Source: Flavobacteriaceae bacterium (GTDB lineage Bacteria; Bacteroidota; Bacteroidia; Flavobacteriales; Flavobacteriaceae). Taken from it: 8,970 bases of DNA. This document shows, piece after piece, positions 1 through 6,623 of the stretch. Position numbers and translations under genes: made by a program. Below the pieces are notes generated by a model, which worked only from the letters and a program-made list of their open reading frames with translations, had not been told where the DNA came from and searched no databases. Position 1 is the first letter of the stretch. The number at the start of each line of letters is the position of its first letter. Location: assembly GCA_023301205.1 (NCBI GenBank), contig JALZVC010000068.1:1-8970 (forward strand), in the 5' to 3' direction.

Positions 1-210
1 GGGAGTGGTCTTACTACTAAAACTGTTTGCCCAGTCGTTAAAGTATATTTCAGATAGTGGGTGATTAGCCGTATTTGTAAAGTATATTTCTTGCTGTATA
101 GCGATTTCTTGTGTATCTGGATTTAAAGATGCAGTAATGTTCATCTTTTGCTGCGCATAAATTGGCAAGCAAAGTAAGGAAACAAATATATAAGCAAGTA
201 ATCTAACCAT
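1..210 (-). CDS. Secreted M1-aminopeptidase-like protein, N-terminal fragment (cut by left edge)
   Basis: Seventy codons are visible, open to the left edge. The ATG at 210-208 is followed by a clear Sec signal peptide (MVRLLAYIFVSLLCLPIYAQ), probably cleaved after YAQ. The mature part begins with a beta-strand-rich segment containing IYFNDWANSFSSKTTP. From memory, this resembles the N-terminal domain of a Bacteroidota family of periplasmic or secreted M1-type metallopeptidases, where a motif like 'NDW-N-(Y/F)S-K-TPL' recurs near residue 60. The zinc site (HExxH) would lie outside the window, so catalysis cannot be checked. The start codon directly abuts the TAG stop of the upstream nuclease-fold gene (no spacer), which suggests translational coupling in one operon. 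The gene and signal peptide are well supported. The M1 assignment is inference from a short N-terminus. Confidence 0.6.
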   Translation of the reverse strand, partial: MVRLLAYIFVSLLCLPIYAQQKMNITASLNPDTQEIAIQQEIYFTNTANHPLSEIYFNDWANSFSSKTTP

Positions 211-1455
211 CTAGCGCTTTAAAAATTGTAAAGTAGGGAGGCTGGTGTCCTTAGTCTTAATAAAATACATTCCTGAGGGTAATCCAGAAACGTCAATACG
301 ATGTGTTTCATTTGCATTAATATTATTTTCGGAAATGTGCTGTCCCAATGTATTTGTAATTACAATAGTTTGATTGGTCGTTATTTCTGAAGAAACTAAT
401 AATGTAATTTCATTAGTTACTATTGTGCTTTCTAGCAACCAAATTGTAGCTAGTTCAAAAGAGGGAGAATTTAAAACAAATACCTGGTCTGTCTGCAAGG
501 TTAATACAACAGGTAAATGATCACTCATATTAAACAATCTGCTACGTGTTAATTGTGAGAATTCGCCATCACATGAAGGGGCGTTAATGTCTAAGTTGTA
601 ACAGTTGCCATTATTGCCATACGCTTTGTAGGTCTCTGGAATATATTGCAAACTAGGATTGCTTAACATATTTTCTGACAATAAGATAAAGTCAAAACGA
701 TCATCGAGACCACCACCGGCACCTGCACCAAATTGGCCAGAGCTTACCCGTGTGCTTTGGGTATGAATCTCTGTAAAATCCTCGTTATTAGTCCAATCTC
801 CAGGGCTATCAATTGGATCTTTTAATACAATGGCGTTACTTGGGTCTAAAAGTTCAATATAACCATCTTCATCGGCCTCGTATAGATTGAGGTCACCAGC
901 AAAAATTACATTACTGTCTTTTGGTATTGTGGCAAGGTAATCTGTGAACTCAGTGATCATTTCTAATCTAAGCTGTTCATTTGCATTTCCTTGACTAGAT
1001 TTTAAATGTGCCACAAAAACATTGATATCTATAGGGTTAGTATCCATGTCTTGTGTTTGCATTCTTAAAACGTAATGATTGATATCTCGTATGTTTGTAC
1101 TGATGATATTTTGCTCAATAAGATCAAATTTTGACGATCTGTAAAACAAGTTTTGTTGTATCGAGCCTGTGGGGTCAGATTGATTTAAAACAAATGGTGC
1201 AGCACTATAGTTGTCTACATTTCCGTTTAAAGAAAAATCAAGAATATCAGTACTTCCCTTATTAGTTTCTAGCTCACATACCATAAAAATATCTGGACTG
1301 TAATCTTCTAGTATATTCTGTAATATCAATCTTCTATTTGCAGGAGACGCAGATGGATACTCTAGTAAATTATAGAACATTGTATTAATCGTTTCCTGTC
1401 CAAAAACGCAAGAAAACAACAATAATGTAATTACAGAAAGGTATTTGGTTTTCAT
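211..1455 (-). CDS. Secreted endonuclease/exonuclease/phosphatase-family protein with C-terminal T9SS sorting domain
   Basis: This 414-residue protein has three parts. Residues 1-19 form a signal peptide ending VFG|QE. Cys16 is present but FSC is a poor lipobox, so signal peptidase I is more likely. Residues about 22-322 form an endonuclease/exonuclease/phosphatase (DNase I-like) fold. Its metal and catalytic positions are visible: Glu61 in CELE, His150 in VAHLK, Asp188 and Asn190 in AGDLNLY, Asp252 in DDRFDFIL, and the terminal SDH triad residue His313 in MSDHLPV. All key residues are intact, so a metal-dependent phosphodiesterase is expected; DNA, RNA or another phosphoester could be the substrate. 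Residues about 328-414 are a beta-rich domain ending IDVSGLPSGMYFIKTK, typical of type A T9SS sorting domains, implying export across the outer membrane. It lies 15 bp downstream of the LOG-family gene and abuts the M1-like gene. The usual YPNP opening of the sorting domain is absent. Confidence 0.9.
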   Translation of the reverse strand: MKTKYLSVITLLLFSCVFGQETINTMFYNLLEYPSASPANRRLILQNILEDYSPDIFMVCELETNKGSTDILDFSLNGNVDNYSAAPFVLNQSDPTGSIQQNLFYRSSKFDLIEQNIISTNIRDINHYVLRMQTQDMDTNPIDINVFVAHLKSSQGNANEQLRLEMITEFTDYLATIPKDSNVIFAGDLNLYEADEDGYIELLDPSNAIVLKDPIDSPGDWTNNEDFTEIHTQSTRVSSGQFGAGAGGGLDDRFDFILLSENMLSNPSLQYIPETYKAYGNNGNCYNLDINAPSCDGEFSQLTRSRLFNMSDHLPVVLTLQTDQVFVLNSPSFELATIWLLESTIVTNEITLLVSSEITTNQTIVITNTLGQHISENNINANETHRIDVSGLPSGMYFIKTKDTSLPTLQFLKR

Positions 1456-1470
1456 TGAATTTAATTTCGG

Positions 1471-2160
1471 TTAGAAATTAGGGCTATGGTCTAGTTTATT
1501 ATAAAAATCATCTAATATAGCAAGTACTTCATCTTCTGTATCCACAATATGAATAAGATCTAAGTCCCCAGGGCTAATGTTATTGTTTTCTTCTAAAACT
1601 ACCGTTTTAATCCATTCTATTAAGCCAGACCAAAAAGCAGTGCTCACTAATATAATAGGGAATTTATCTATTTTATGAGTTTGGATAAGTGTGAATGCTT
1701 CAAAAAACTCGTCGAGGGTTCCCATACCACCGGGCATAACAACAAATCCTTGAGAGTATTTAATAAACATTACTTTGCGTACAAAGAAGTAGTCAAAATC
1801 AATACTCTTATCACTGTCTATATAAGGGTTGTCGTGCTGTTCAAACGGGAGTGTTATATTTAACCCAACAGAGGTACCTCCAGCAAGATGTGCGCCTTTA
1901 TTTCCAGCTTCCATAATACCTGGGCCACCACCTGTAATCACGCCATAACCGTGCTCTGTGATTTTTTTAGCGATGCTTTCTGCTAATTTATAGTATTTGT
2001 GATCTGGCTTAGTACGAGCAGAACCAAAAATAGAAACGCAAGGGCCTATTTTGCTCATTTTTTCATAGCCATTAACAAATTCACCTAGAATTTTAAAAAT
2101 AGCCCAAGAGTCATTGGTTTTTACTTCGTTCCAGTTTTTGTGATGCTTTTCGTTTCTCAT
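1471..2160 (-). CDS. LOG-family (TIGR00730) Rossmann-fold protein, putative nucleotide 5'-monophosphate nucleosidase
   Basis: The 229-residue soluble protein has the hallmark of the LOG/'lysine decarboxylase-like' family: PGGMGTLDE at residues 143-151, which forms the phosphate/ribose pocket and carries the catalytic Glu. It also has the glycine-rich loop GVITGGGPGIMEAGNKGA at 73-90 and the FFVRKVMFIKYS segment (Arg128, Lys129). LOG enzymes hydrolyse the N-glycosidic bond of nucleoside monophosphates, releasing base and ribose 5-phosphate. They were first known for activating cytokinins, and bacterial relatives act in purine/pyrimidine salvage. Despite old annotations, lysine decarboxylase activity is not expected. 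There is no signal peptide, so the protein is cytoplasmic. It is probably the first gene of a LOG / nuclease-fold / M1-like run, although its secreted neighbours suggest no obvious shared pathway. The family call is firm; the substrate is unknown. Confidence 0.92.
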   Translation of the reverse strand: MRNEKHHKNWNEVKTNDSWAIFKILGEFVNGYEKMSKIGPCVSIFGSARTKPDHKYYKLAESIAKKITEHGYGVITGGGPGIMEAGNKGAHLAGGTSVGLNITLPFEQHDNPYIDSDKSIDFDYFFVRKVMFIKYSQGFVVMPGGMGTLDEFFEAFTLIQTHKIDKFPIILVSTAFWSGLIEWIKTVVLEENNNISPGDLDLIHIVDTEDEVLAILDDFYNKLDHSPNF

Positions 2161-2223
2161 AGTATATTATGGTGCTTTTAGCAAAGATGCAAGATAAATT
2201 AAAAATTTTAGAGCGTTTATATG

Positions 2224-2334
2224 TTAATTAAAAGGAATAGGATAAACATTGCCCAAACTTACTTCGTTACTATTTACTTGACCTAGACTTGTATTAATGA
2301 GTACAACAACAGGGATATCAGTAGGATGTTTTTG
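2224..2334 (-). pseudogene. Possible fossil of a T9SS cargo gene (truncated sorting-domain start)
   Basis: In the gap between the SGNH-like gene and the LOG gene, one minus-strand frame is open for 36 codons between two stops and has no start codon. Its translation has coding-like composition: it contains TDIPVVVLINTS, then LGNVYPIPFN, and stops. The VYP(N)PF element is the usual opening of a T9SS type A sorting domain, after which about 70 more residues would be expected. Both the body and the rest of the sorting domain are missing, so I read this as a decayed gene remnant. A chance reading frame in 188 bp remains a real alternative. Confidence 0.3.
2254..2261 (-). promoter_or_regulatory. 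Candidate -7 box for the LOG-family gene
   Basis: The minus strand reads TAAGTTTG, an exact match to the Bacteroidota -7 consensus TAnnTTTG, 93 bp upstream of the LOG start. No -33 TTG is seen at the right spacing. A nearer alternative, CATCTTTG at 2182-2189, has one mismatch but would give a short leader more typical of this group. The choice cannot be made from sequence. Confidence 0.22.
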
Positions 2335-2348
2335 TTATTTCTGAAATA

Positions 2349-3323
2349 CTAATTATTTATAACCTCGTTAAGCTGTTTTGTAAATTTTTCAGCACCTCGT
2401 GCATTTAAATGATTCTCATTGATATAATCTTTTACTCCAAAAGTTATAGAGTCACTTTCCATATTTAGAAATTTGACTTCTGGAAACTTTATTTGAATAT
2501 CATTCAATATAGAATCTCTTCTTCTTAATATGTTTGGATTTCGTTCTTTAAGATACGTCTTATACGTGGGAAGACTCCCAATAACAACCTTTTTGTCATT
2601 AGCAAGTGCTGTACGTATCATACTATAGAAAAACGGTGTATTATTTGCAAATACATCAATATTTTCTGTTGTCCTAATAAAAAACTTACGCTTTTCAAGG
2701 AAATCTTCATCGTAATTAGCGCGACTAAATGCACCATCAAAGTTATTTGTACGATATCCAAATTCATTAAATTCTTCTGGAGGCTTTTTTTTAATATAAT
2801 AATCAATAAAGTTTCCTGAGTACAAGGATGGGCTAGATAAAAATATTAAGCGGTCTTTAAAATAGGTGCGGCGCTCAAAAGCATTTACGCCATAATACTT
2901 TAAGTAAATTGAGTTTTTCCAGAAATTCTTTCCGTGATGCTGCAGTTCAAGATGCGCATAGGATAGCTCAAAGACTATGGTTTCTAGATTTGGAAAACGA
3001 TCCAGACTTTGTTCCATTATGTGATTATCTTCTGTATGATGTTGTGAGGTGGATCCATAATTAATTGCAAGCTTATCCAGAAATTCTGGATTAACCGCTG
3101 CTTGCATTTGTGAAGATCCAAGTACCATTACTTTTATATCATTTTCCTGAGTATTAATTTTCATGTAAATTTTATCATAACTCATAGGTATGTTCAGTAC
3201 GCTTATCTCTAACAAGGCGTAACAAATTATAACAGGTGTGAAAAACACCGCTATTTGTTTTAATAAAGACCATTGATCTTTATTAAAACTGGAAGTAAAT
3301 AAATTGCTCTTTTGGTCCTGCAT
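2349..3323 (-). CDS. Membrane-anchored SGNH-hydrolase-like partner of the MBOAT acyltransferase
   Basis: The protein has 324 residues from the ATG at 3323-3321. An upstream in-frame ATG at 3398 would add 25 residues but overlap the MBOAT gene by 116 bp, so the inner start (41-bp overlap) is preferred. After a short cytoplasmic N-terminus there is one membrane segment at about residues 21-42, then an extracytoplasmic domain. VMVLGSSQMQ at 65-74 fits block I of SGNH/GDSL-like proteins (nucleophile probably Ser71), and ENHLNARGAEKFT near 303-315 fits block V with His305. This is the architecture of AlgJ/AlgX/DltD-type partners that act with an MBOAT protein to transfer an acyl group to an exported glycan. 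The residue three before His305, usually the catalytic Asp, is Asn302. Asp299 or Glu303 might substitute. Co-translation with the MBOAT gene is near certain given the overlap. The target polymer is unknown. Confidence 0.78.
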   Translation of the reverse strand: MQDQKSNLFTSSFNKDQWSLLKQIAVFFTPVIICYALLEISVLNIPMSYDKIYMKINTQENDIKVMVLGSSQMQAAVNPEFLDKLAINYGSTSQHHTEDNHIMEQSLDRFPNLETIVFELSYAHLELQHHGKNFWKNSIYLKYYGVNAFERRTYFKDRLIFLSSPSLYSGNFIDYYIKKKPPEEFNEFGYRTNNFDGAFSRANYDEDFLEKRKFFIRTTENIDVFANNTPFFYSMIRTALANDKKVVIGSLPTYKTYLKERNPNILRRRDSILNDIQIKFPEVKFLNMESDSITFGVKDYINENHLNARGAEKFTKQLNEVINN

Positions 3324-4716
3324 ACCTAAAAATAATGAATATAAATGCGTAATAAAAAACCCATCTAATAGGTCTATTAAAATGTTTTTCAAGCTCAAAT
3401 AACGGATAGTTTTTAAATCTAGTGAGTATTTCTGCAGCTATCAATATAAAGACTACAGAAATTTTATAACCTATCACAAGCGAAAATTCAGGACTTGGGA
3501 TAAAACTAAATATTCTCTTATAAATTAAAAAAGCCTGATCAATATCTTGGGCTCTAAAGAAAATAATAGAACCTATGATAATCGAGCCAATATAAATGAT
3601 ACTTATGACTAAAGGTGCTTTATTCAATACTTTAGTTAAAGAATACGTTTTTTTGCCTACTTTATATTCTATTCGTTCTAGAATAATAAATACGGCTTGG
3701 ATTAAACCAAAAAAAACAAAAGTCCACTTTGCACCATGCCAAAACCCGATTAGTACCATTGTTACTAAGATTGCAGTAAATCTCATAAAATAACCCCTAT
3801 TGGTGCTTTTTATGATAGGGCCATAGACATAGTCTGTAAACCATTTGGTGAGGGTAATATGCCATCTTTGCCAGTAGTTTGCTACTGTTCTTGTTAAATA
3901 TGGAATATTAAAGTTTTTACTTAATTTAAATCCAAACAGTTTTGCAGTACCTATAGCAATGTCACTGTATCCAGAAAAATCACAATAAATTTGGAAATAA
4001 AATATAGTAGAGGCGAAAAGTAATGTAATGCTTCCGTAGTCTTGTGGAGCCTCATAGTATGTGTTTACAATAACAGCCAGATTATCTGCAACAACTATTT
4101 TTTTAAATAAACCCCAGAGCATTTGACGCAAACCTTCTTTTGTATTTTGAAGACTAAAGTTTCGTTTTTGCTCAAATTGATTTAATAATTCCCTAGCTCG
4201 TTCAATAGGACCTGCTACAAGTTGCGGAAAGAAACTCACAAAGCACAAGAACTCTAATAAATTGTTTGTTGCTTTATTTCGTCCTCTGTATACATCTATG
4301 GTATAACTCATCGTCTGGAACGTATAAAAGCTTAATCCTACCGGTATAATTACTTTAATAAAGTGATAGCCTTGCTCTGGTATTTTGGTAGAAAAAAGAG
4401 CCCCCATATTATCAATGAAAAAGTTAAAGTATTTAAAGACGAATAAAATACCAAGATTCCAAAGAATACTGAACCATAGCCAGCCTTTTTTAGAGCCTTT
4501 ATTCGATGTTCTCTCTATGGCCTTACCTGTATAAAAATCGATGAATGAACTAGCAATAATAAGGGATAAGAACCTCCAATCCCATAAGCCATAAAAGAAA
4601 TAGCTAGAAGTGACTAATAATAAATTCTGAAATGTTCTGCGTTCACGACCTATCGTCCAATAAAGAAGATAGACGATTATCAAGAATATCCCAAAATCGA
4701 AAGAATTAAATAACAC
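3283..4716 (-). CDS. MBOAT-family membrane O-acyltransferase (AlgI/DltB-like)
   Basis: A 477-residue polytopic membrane protein with roughly ten or eleven hydrophobic segments, of normal length for the AlgI/DltB branch of the MBOAT family. Diagnostic motifs are PVGLSFYTFQTMSYTIDVYRG (125-145), FFPQLVAGPIERA (162-174), YCDFSGYSDIAIG (244-256), NYWQRWHITLTKW (280-292) and IGFWHGAKWT (323-332). His286 and His327 are the two histidines expected in the catalytic funnel. The C-terminus FIYFQF is also typical. Such proteins move an acyl group, often acetyl, from a cytoplasmic donor across the inner membrane to a polysaccharide or teichoic-acid-like acceptor. The start MLFNSFDFGIFLIIVY fits the family, and a strong -7 box lies 20 bp upstream. 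The downstream SGNH-like gene overlaps its 3' end by 41 bp and probably completes the transfer. No glycan biosynthesis gene lies in the window, so the substrate cannot be named. Confidence 0.95.
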   Translation of the reverse strand: MLFNSFDFGIFLIIVYLLYWTIGRERRTFQNLLLVTSSYFFYGLWDWRFLSLIIASSFIDFYTGKAIERTSNKGSKKGWLWFSILWNLGILFVFKYFNFFIDNMGALFSTKIPEQGYHFIKVIIPVGLSFYTFQTMSYTIDVYRGRNKATNNLLEFLCFVSFFPQLVAGPIERARELLNQFEQKRNFSLQNTKEGLRQMLWGLFKKIVVADNLAVIVNTYYEAPQDYGSITLLFASTIFYFQIYCDFSGYSDIAIGTAKLFGFKLSKNFNIPYLTRTVANYWQRWHITLTKWFTDYVYGPIIKSTNRGYFMRFTAILVTMVLIGFWHGAKWTFVFFGLIQAVFIILERIEYKVGKKTYSLTKVLNKAPLVISIIYIGSIIIGSIIFFRAQDIDQAFLIYKRIFSFIPSPEFSLVIGYKISVVFILIAAEILTRFKNYPLFELEKHFNRPIRWVFYYAFIFIIFRYAGPKEQFIYFQF

Positions 4717-4735
4717 AGTTTTGTTTTGAAAAGTT

Positions 4736-4743
4736 CAAATATA
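4736..4743 (-). promoter_or_regulatory. -7 promoter box of the MBOAT/SGNH operon
   Basis: The minus strand reads TATATTTG, an exact TAnnTTTG match ending 19 bp before the MBOAT ATG, implying a leader of roughly 12-16 nt. No clear -33 TTG is seen. The first base of the box (4743) is also the end of the U-tract of the preceding terminator. Confidence 0.6.
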
Positions 4744-4771
4744 AAAAAAGGCTACCGAATGGTAGCCTTTT
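4743..4771 (-). terminator. Intrinsic terminator of the lipoprotein gene
   Basis: A perfect 11-bp stem lies 19 bp past the lipoprotein stop: AAAAGGCTACC (4746-4756) pairs with GGTAGCCTTTT (4761-4771) around the four-base loop 4757-4760. On the minus strand it is followed by seven T's (4749-4743). The GC-rich core and U-run make this a convincing Rho-independent terminator. Confidence 0.88.
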
Positions 4772-4790
4772 ACTGTAATGAAAACTAATA

Positions 4791-6248
4791 TTAGAATCCA
4801 AGTACTTTAATATTGTCAATGCCAATTTCATCTCTTCTACCAGAAACTGAAACATCATTAGCTGTTATTCTAAAATATATAAAATTATTGTTTGATATGT
4901 TCAAAGGAATTAATCTATCTAAACTTGTTGCTAAAATTAAATCACTACCAGTGGATGCCGCTGGGGTATTTATAGAGGCTACTCCTGGTATTGGAGTAAA
5001 TGTTATATTATCTATTGAGTAAGCTAAAGAAATTGAAGTAGAACTTGGTTGATCATTTCTTATCAAAAGATCTGCCATTACTTGTACGTTTGAAAAATCT
5101 AATCCAGATAGATTTTGTGCTCTTACCGTTATAGTACCAGGTGTAAAATCTGCACCTGATGATTGAACTAGTAAACAATTATCTCCTGGACCTACAATGC
5201 CTGCATAAATTCCACCAGGGCCTACACCAGAGTTTGCTGTACCTCTTGTATAATCATTAGATAATTGAGTTCCTCCAAAAGCCAAATCACCATCACTAAA
5301 ACCAGTAACAGCAATGAAGTCTGAATTTATTCTTCCAGCTACAAACCCAGGACTAAAACCTGCACCTGTAAAAGAGTTAAAATCTTCATTTATAAATGTT
5401 TCTTTACAAGCATCAGCGTTATCAGTTACAAAAACACCTTCTATGGTATCTCCTACAACATCACTTACTAATGACCAAGTACCAAATGCTGCATTACAAT
5501 TACCGCTATTACTCTTATAATATGTAGAACTCCAGTTAAGTGCACCATTTATATCGATACCGTTAACTGTAGACTGCATTCTAGTTGTACCAGTACTTAC
5601 AGCACCTTGTATATTGTCTGATGTTCCAAATGGGCTATTAGGCAATCCTGGGATTAATATTTGAGAAACAATATCAGATTTATTTCCATCATCTCCTGTA
5701 GGGAACATAATATTAAAAGTATACTCTTGGTTGTCAGTTAATGCAGGGTGACCTTTACAGTCACTACAAGAAAAAGTACCTGTAATTGGGTTCACAGCAG
5801 CCTTGCCAATTAGGTTCTTTGCTAATCTAACAGCCCCTTCTGCACCATTATAAACTAAATTAGTAATACTTGAGTTAGCACCATTTGCATCAACAGAATA
5901 AAGAAATGATAAAACGTCATTCTTAAATAACATACCACTAATTGCTTGGCCACTCACAACTTCTTCACTAGAATAAACGCGAACTTTAGAACCGTTTTCT
6001 AAAATTAAGGTTGCTGTTGGTATGGTATGCTTAGCAAAATAATTTTGATCAGTTGCAGGGATAGTTACATTAATTATACCTCTTTGCTCAGAATCTAAAG
6101 TTGTAAATATACCAGTGTATTTTCCATAAACATTCGTGTTTACAAGTGTAGTAAGGTCTGCCGAGCTTCCAATTACTTCCGCATTTTCTTCTGTACTACA
6201 AGAAATGACAAATATTGAGAGAATCCCAATTAGTAGTATTTTTTTCAT
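4791..6248 (-). CDS. Outer-envelope lipoprotein of unknown function with C-terminal beta-sandwich-like domain
   Basis: The 485-residue protein begins with a type II signal peptide; the lipobox VISC gives lipidated Cys17, followed by STEEN, so it should sit in the outer membrane, perhaps surface exposed. Two regions can be told apart. Residues about 30-285 are an unrecognised beta-rich region containing GTFSCSDCKGHP (CxxC at 161-164), Cys251 and Cys281. Residues about 286-485 begin INEDFNSFTGAGFSP and contain FSDGDLAFGGT, DYTRGTANSGV, GGIYAGIV, FTPGTITVRAQN, ISLAYSIDN and SGRRDEIGIDNIKV. This pattern recurs in many Bacteroidota extracellular proteins, often beside nuclease or other catalytic domains, and looks like a lectin-like beta-sandwich. 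No catalytic motif is visible, so binding or structural work is more likely than enzymology. The gene is monocistronic: it has its own -7 box 24 bp upstream and a strong terminator. Confidence 0.85.
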   Translation of the reverse strand: MKKILLIGILSIFVISCSTEENAEVIGSSADLTTLVNTNVYGKYTGIFTTLDSEQRGIINVTIPATDQNYFAKHTIPTATLILENGSKVRVYSSEEVVSGQAISGMLFKNDVLSFLYSVDANGANSSITNLVYNGAEGAVRLAKNLIGKAAVNPITGTFSCSDCKGHPALTDNQEYTFNIMFPTGDDGNKSDIVSQILIPGLPNSPFGTSDNIQGAVSTGTTRMQSTVNGIDINGALNWSSTYYKSNSGNCNAAFGTWSLVSDVVGDTIEGVFVTDNADACKETFINEDFNSFTGAGFSPGFVAGRINSDFIAVTGFSDGDLAFGGTQLSNDYTRGTANSGVGPGGIYAGIVGPGDNCLLVQSSGADFTPGTITVRAQNLSGLDFSNVQVMADLLIRNDQPSSTSISLAYSIDNITFTPIPGVASINTPAASTGSDLILATSLDRLIPLNISNNNFIYFRITANDVSVSGRRDEIGIDNIKVLGF

Positions 6249-6272
6249 AATTTACTTTTTAATGATTTTTAG

Positions 6273-6280
6273 CAAATATA
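6273..6280 (-). promoter_or_regulatory. -7 promoter box of the lipoprotein gene
   Basis: The minus strand reads TATATTTG, an exact match to TAnnTTTG, with 24 bp between box and ATG. This is the same arrangement as upstream of the MBOAT gene. No -33 TTG is evident in the A-rich upstream DNA. Confidence 0.55.
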
Positions 6281-6526
6281 ACGTTTTGTTTTAATTTTTC
6301 AGGCTAAGTGATTATTACAATAACCCTTTCTTGTAAAGAAACTTAATGCGTTTTGTTAATAAGTGTAACTGTTTCATATATAGTTTTTAAGACGTTTTTT
6401 TAATAGTAGAGAAGTGTGTGATTTAGTTGTGTATGTCATTTAAAACTGATGTGTTTTTAGGTTTTAATCAGAGTAATAATTAGTGAAAATGATTTTTTAA
6501 ATATTGATGATAACGTAATCATGACA

Positions 6527-6551
6527 AAAGCGCTCTAAAATAGAGCGCTTT
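6527..6551 (-). terminator. Probable terminator hairpin after the M42 peptidase gene
   Basis: A perfect 11-bp inverted repeat, AAAGCGCTCTA (6527-6537) and TAGAGCGCTTT (6541-6551), closes on a three-base loop 72 bp beyond the peptidase stop. On the minus strand the stem's 3' arm runs into only four T's, so termination may be partial or Rho-assisted. The stem is symmetrical and could act on both strands. Confidence 0.6.
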
Positions 6552-6623
6552 ATAAATCTAATAATGATTCTCTTTACGCTTAATTAACTTTAAGCGGTTT
6601 TATTTTAATCAAGAGCAATATAA

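Larger units (their letters stand above)
6249..6623. other. Intergenic region between M42 peptidase and lipoprotein genes
   Basis: These 375 bp are AT-rich with no plausible protein gene on either strand. They contain the lipoprotein promoter near 6273 and a strong hairpin at 6527-6551. A weaker 7-bp hairpin is at 6577-6596 (CGCTTAA pairing with TTAAGCG), followed on the plus strand by a T-rich run but with no plus-strand gene upstream. Nothing recognisable was seen in 6310-6525. Confidence 0.6.

Noticed and set aside
1675..1863. Plus-strand open frame of 62 codons
   Set aside because: It lies antisense within the LOG-family gene, over its conserved PGGMGTLDE region, and has no recognisable features of its own.
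2221..2286. Short plus-strand ATG frame in the gap before the SGNH-like gene
   Set aside because: About 21 codons, no promoter and no familiar sequence; the opposite strand carries a more coding-like reading.
2618..2806. Minus-strand open frame of 62 codons inside the SGNH-like gene
   Set aside because: It is in another frame of a well-supported gene and has composition expected of a shadow frame.
3596..3793. Plus-strand open frame of 65 codons
   Set aside because: It is antisense to membrane segments of the MBOAT gene, without a signal peptide or promoter.
4813..5520. Two plus-strand open frames (4813-5022 and 5314-5520)
   Set aside because: Both are antisense to the low-complexity, Gly/Ser/Thr-rich C-terminal domain of the lipoprotein, which easily produces long antisense frames.
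6577..6596. Hairpin CGCTTAA/TTAAGCG followed by T-rich DNA on the plus strand
   Set aside because: It could look like a plus-strand terminator, but there is no plus-strand gene upstream and the stem is only 7 bp and weak.
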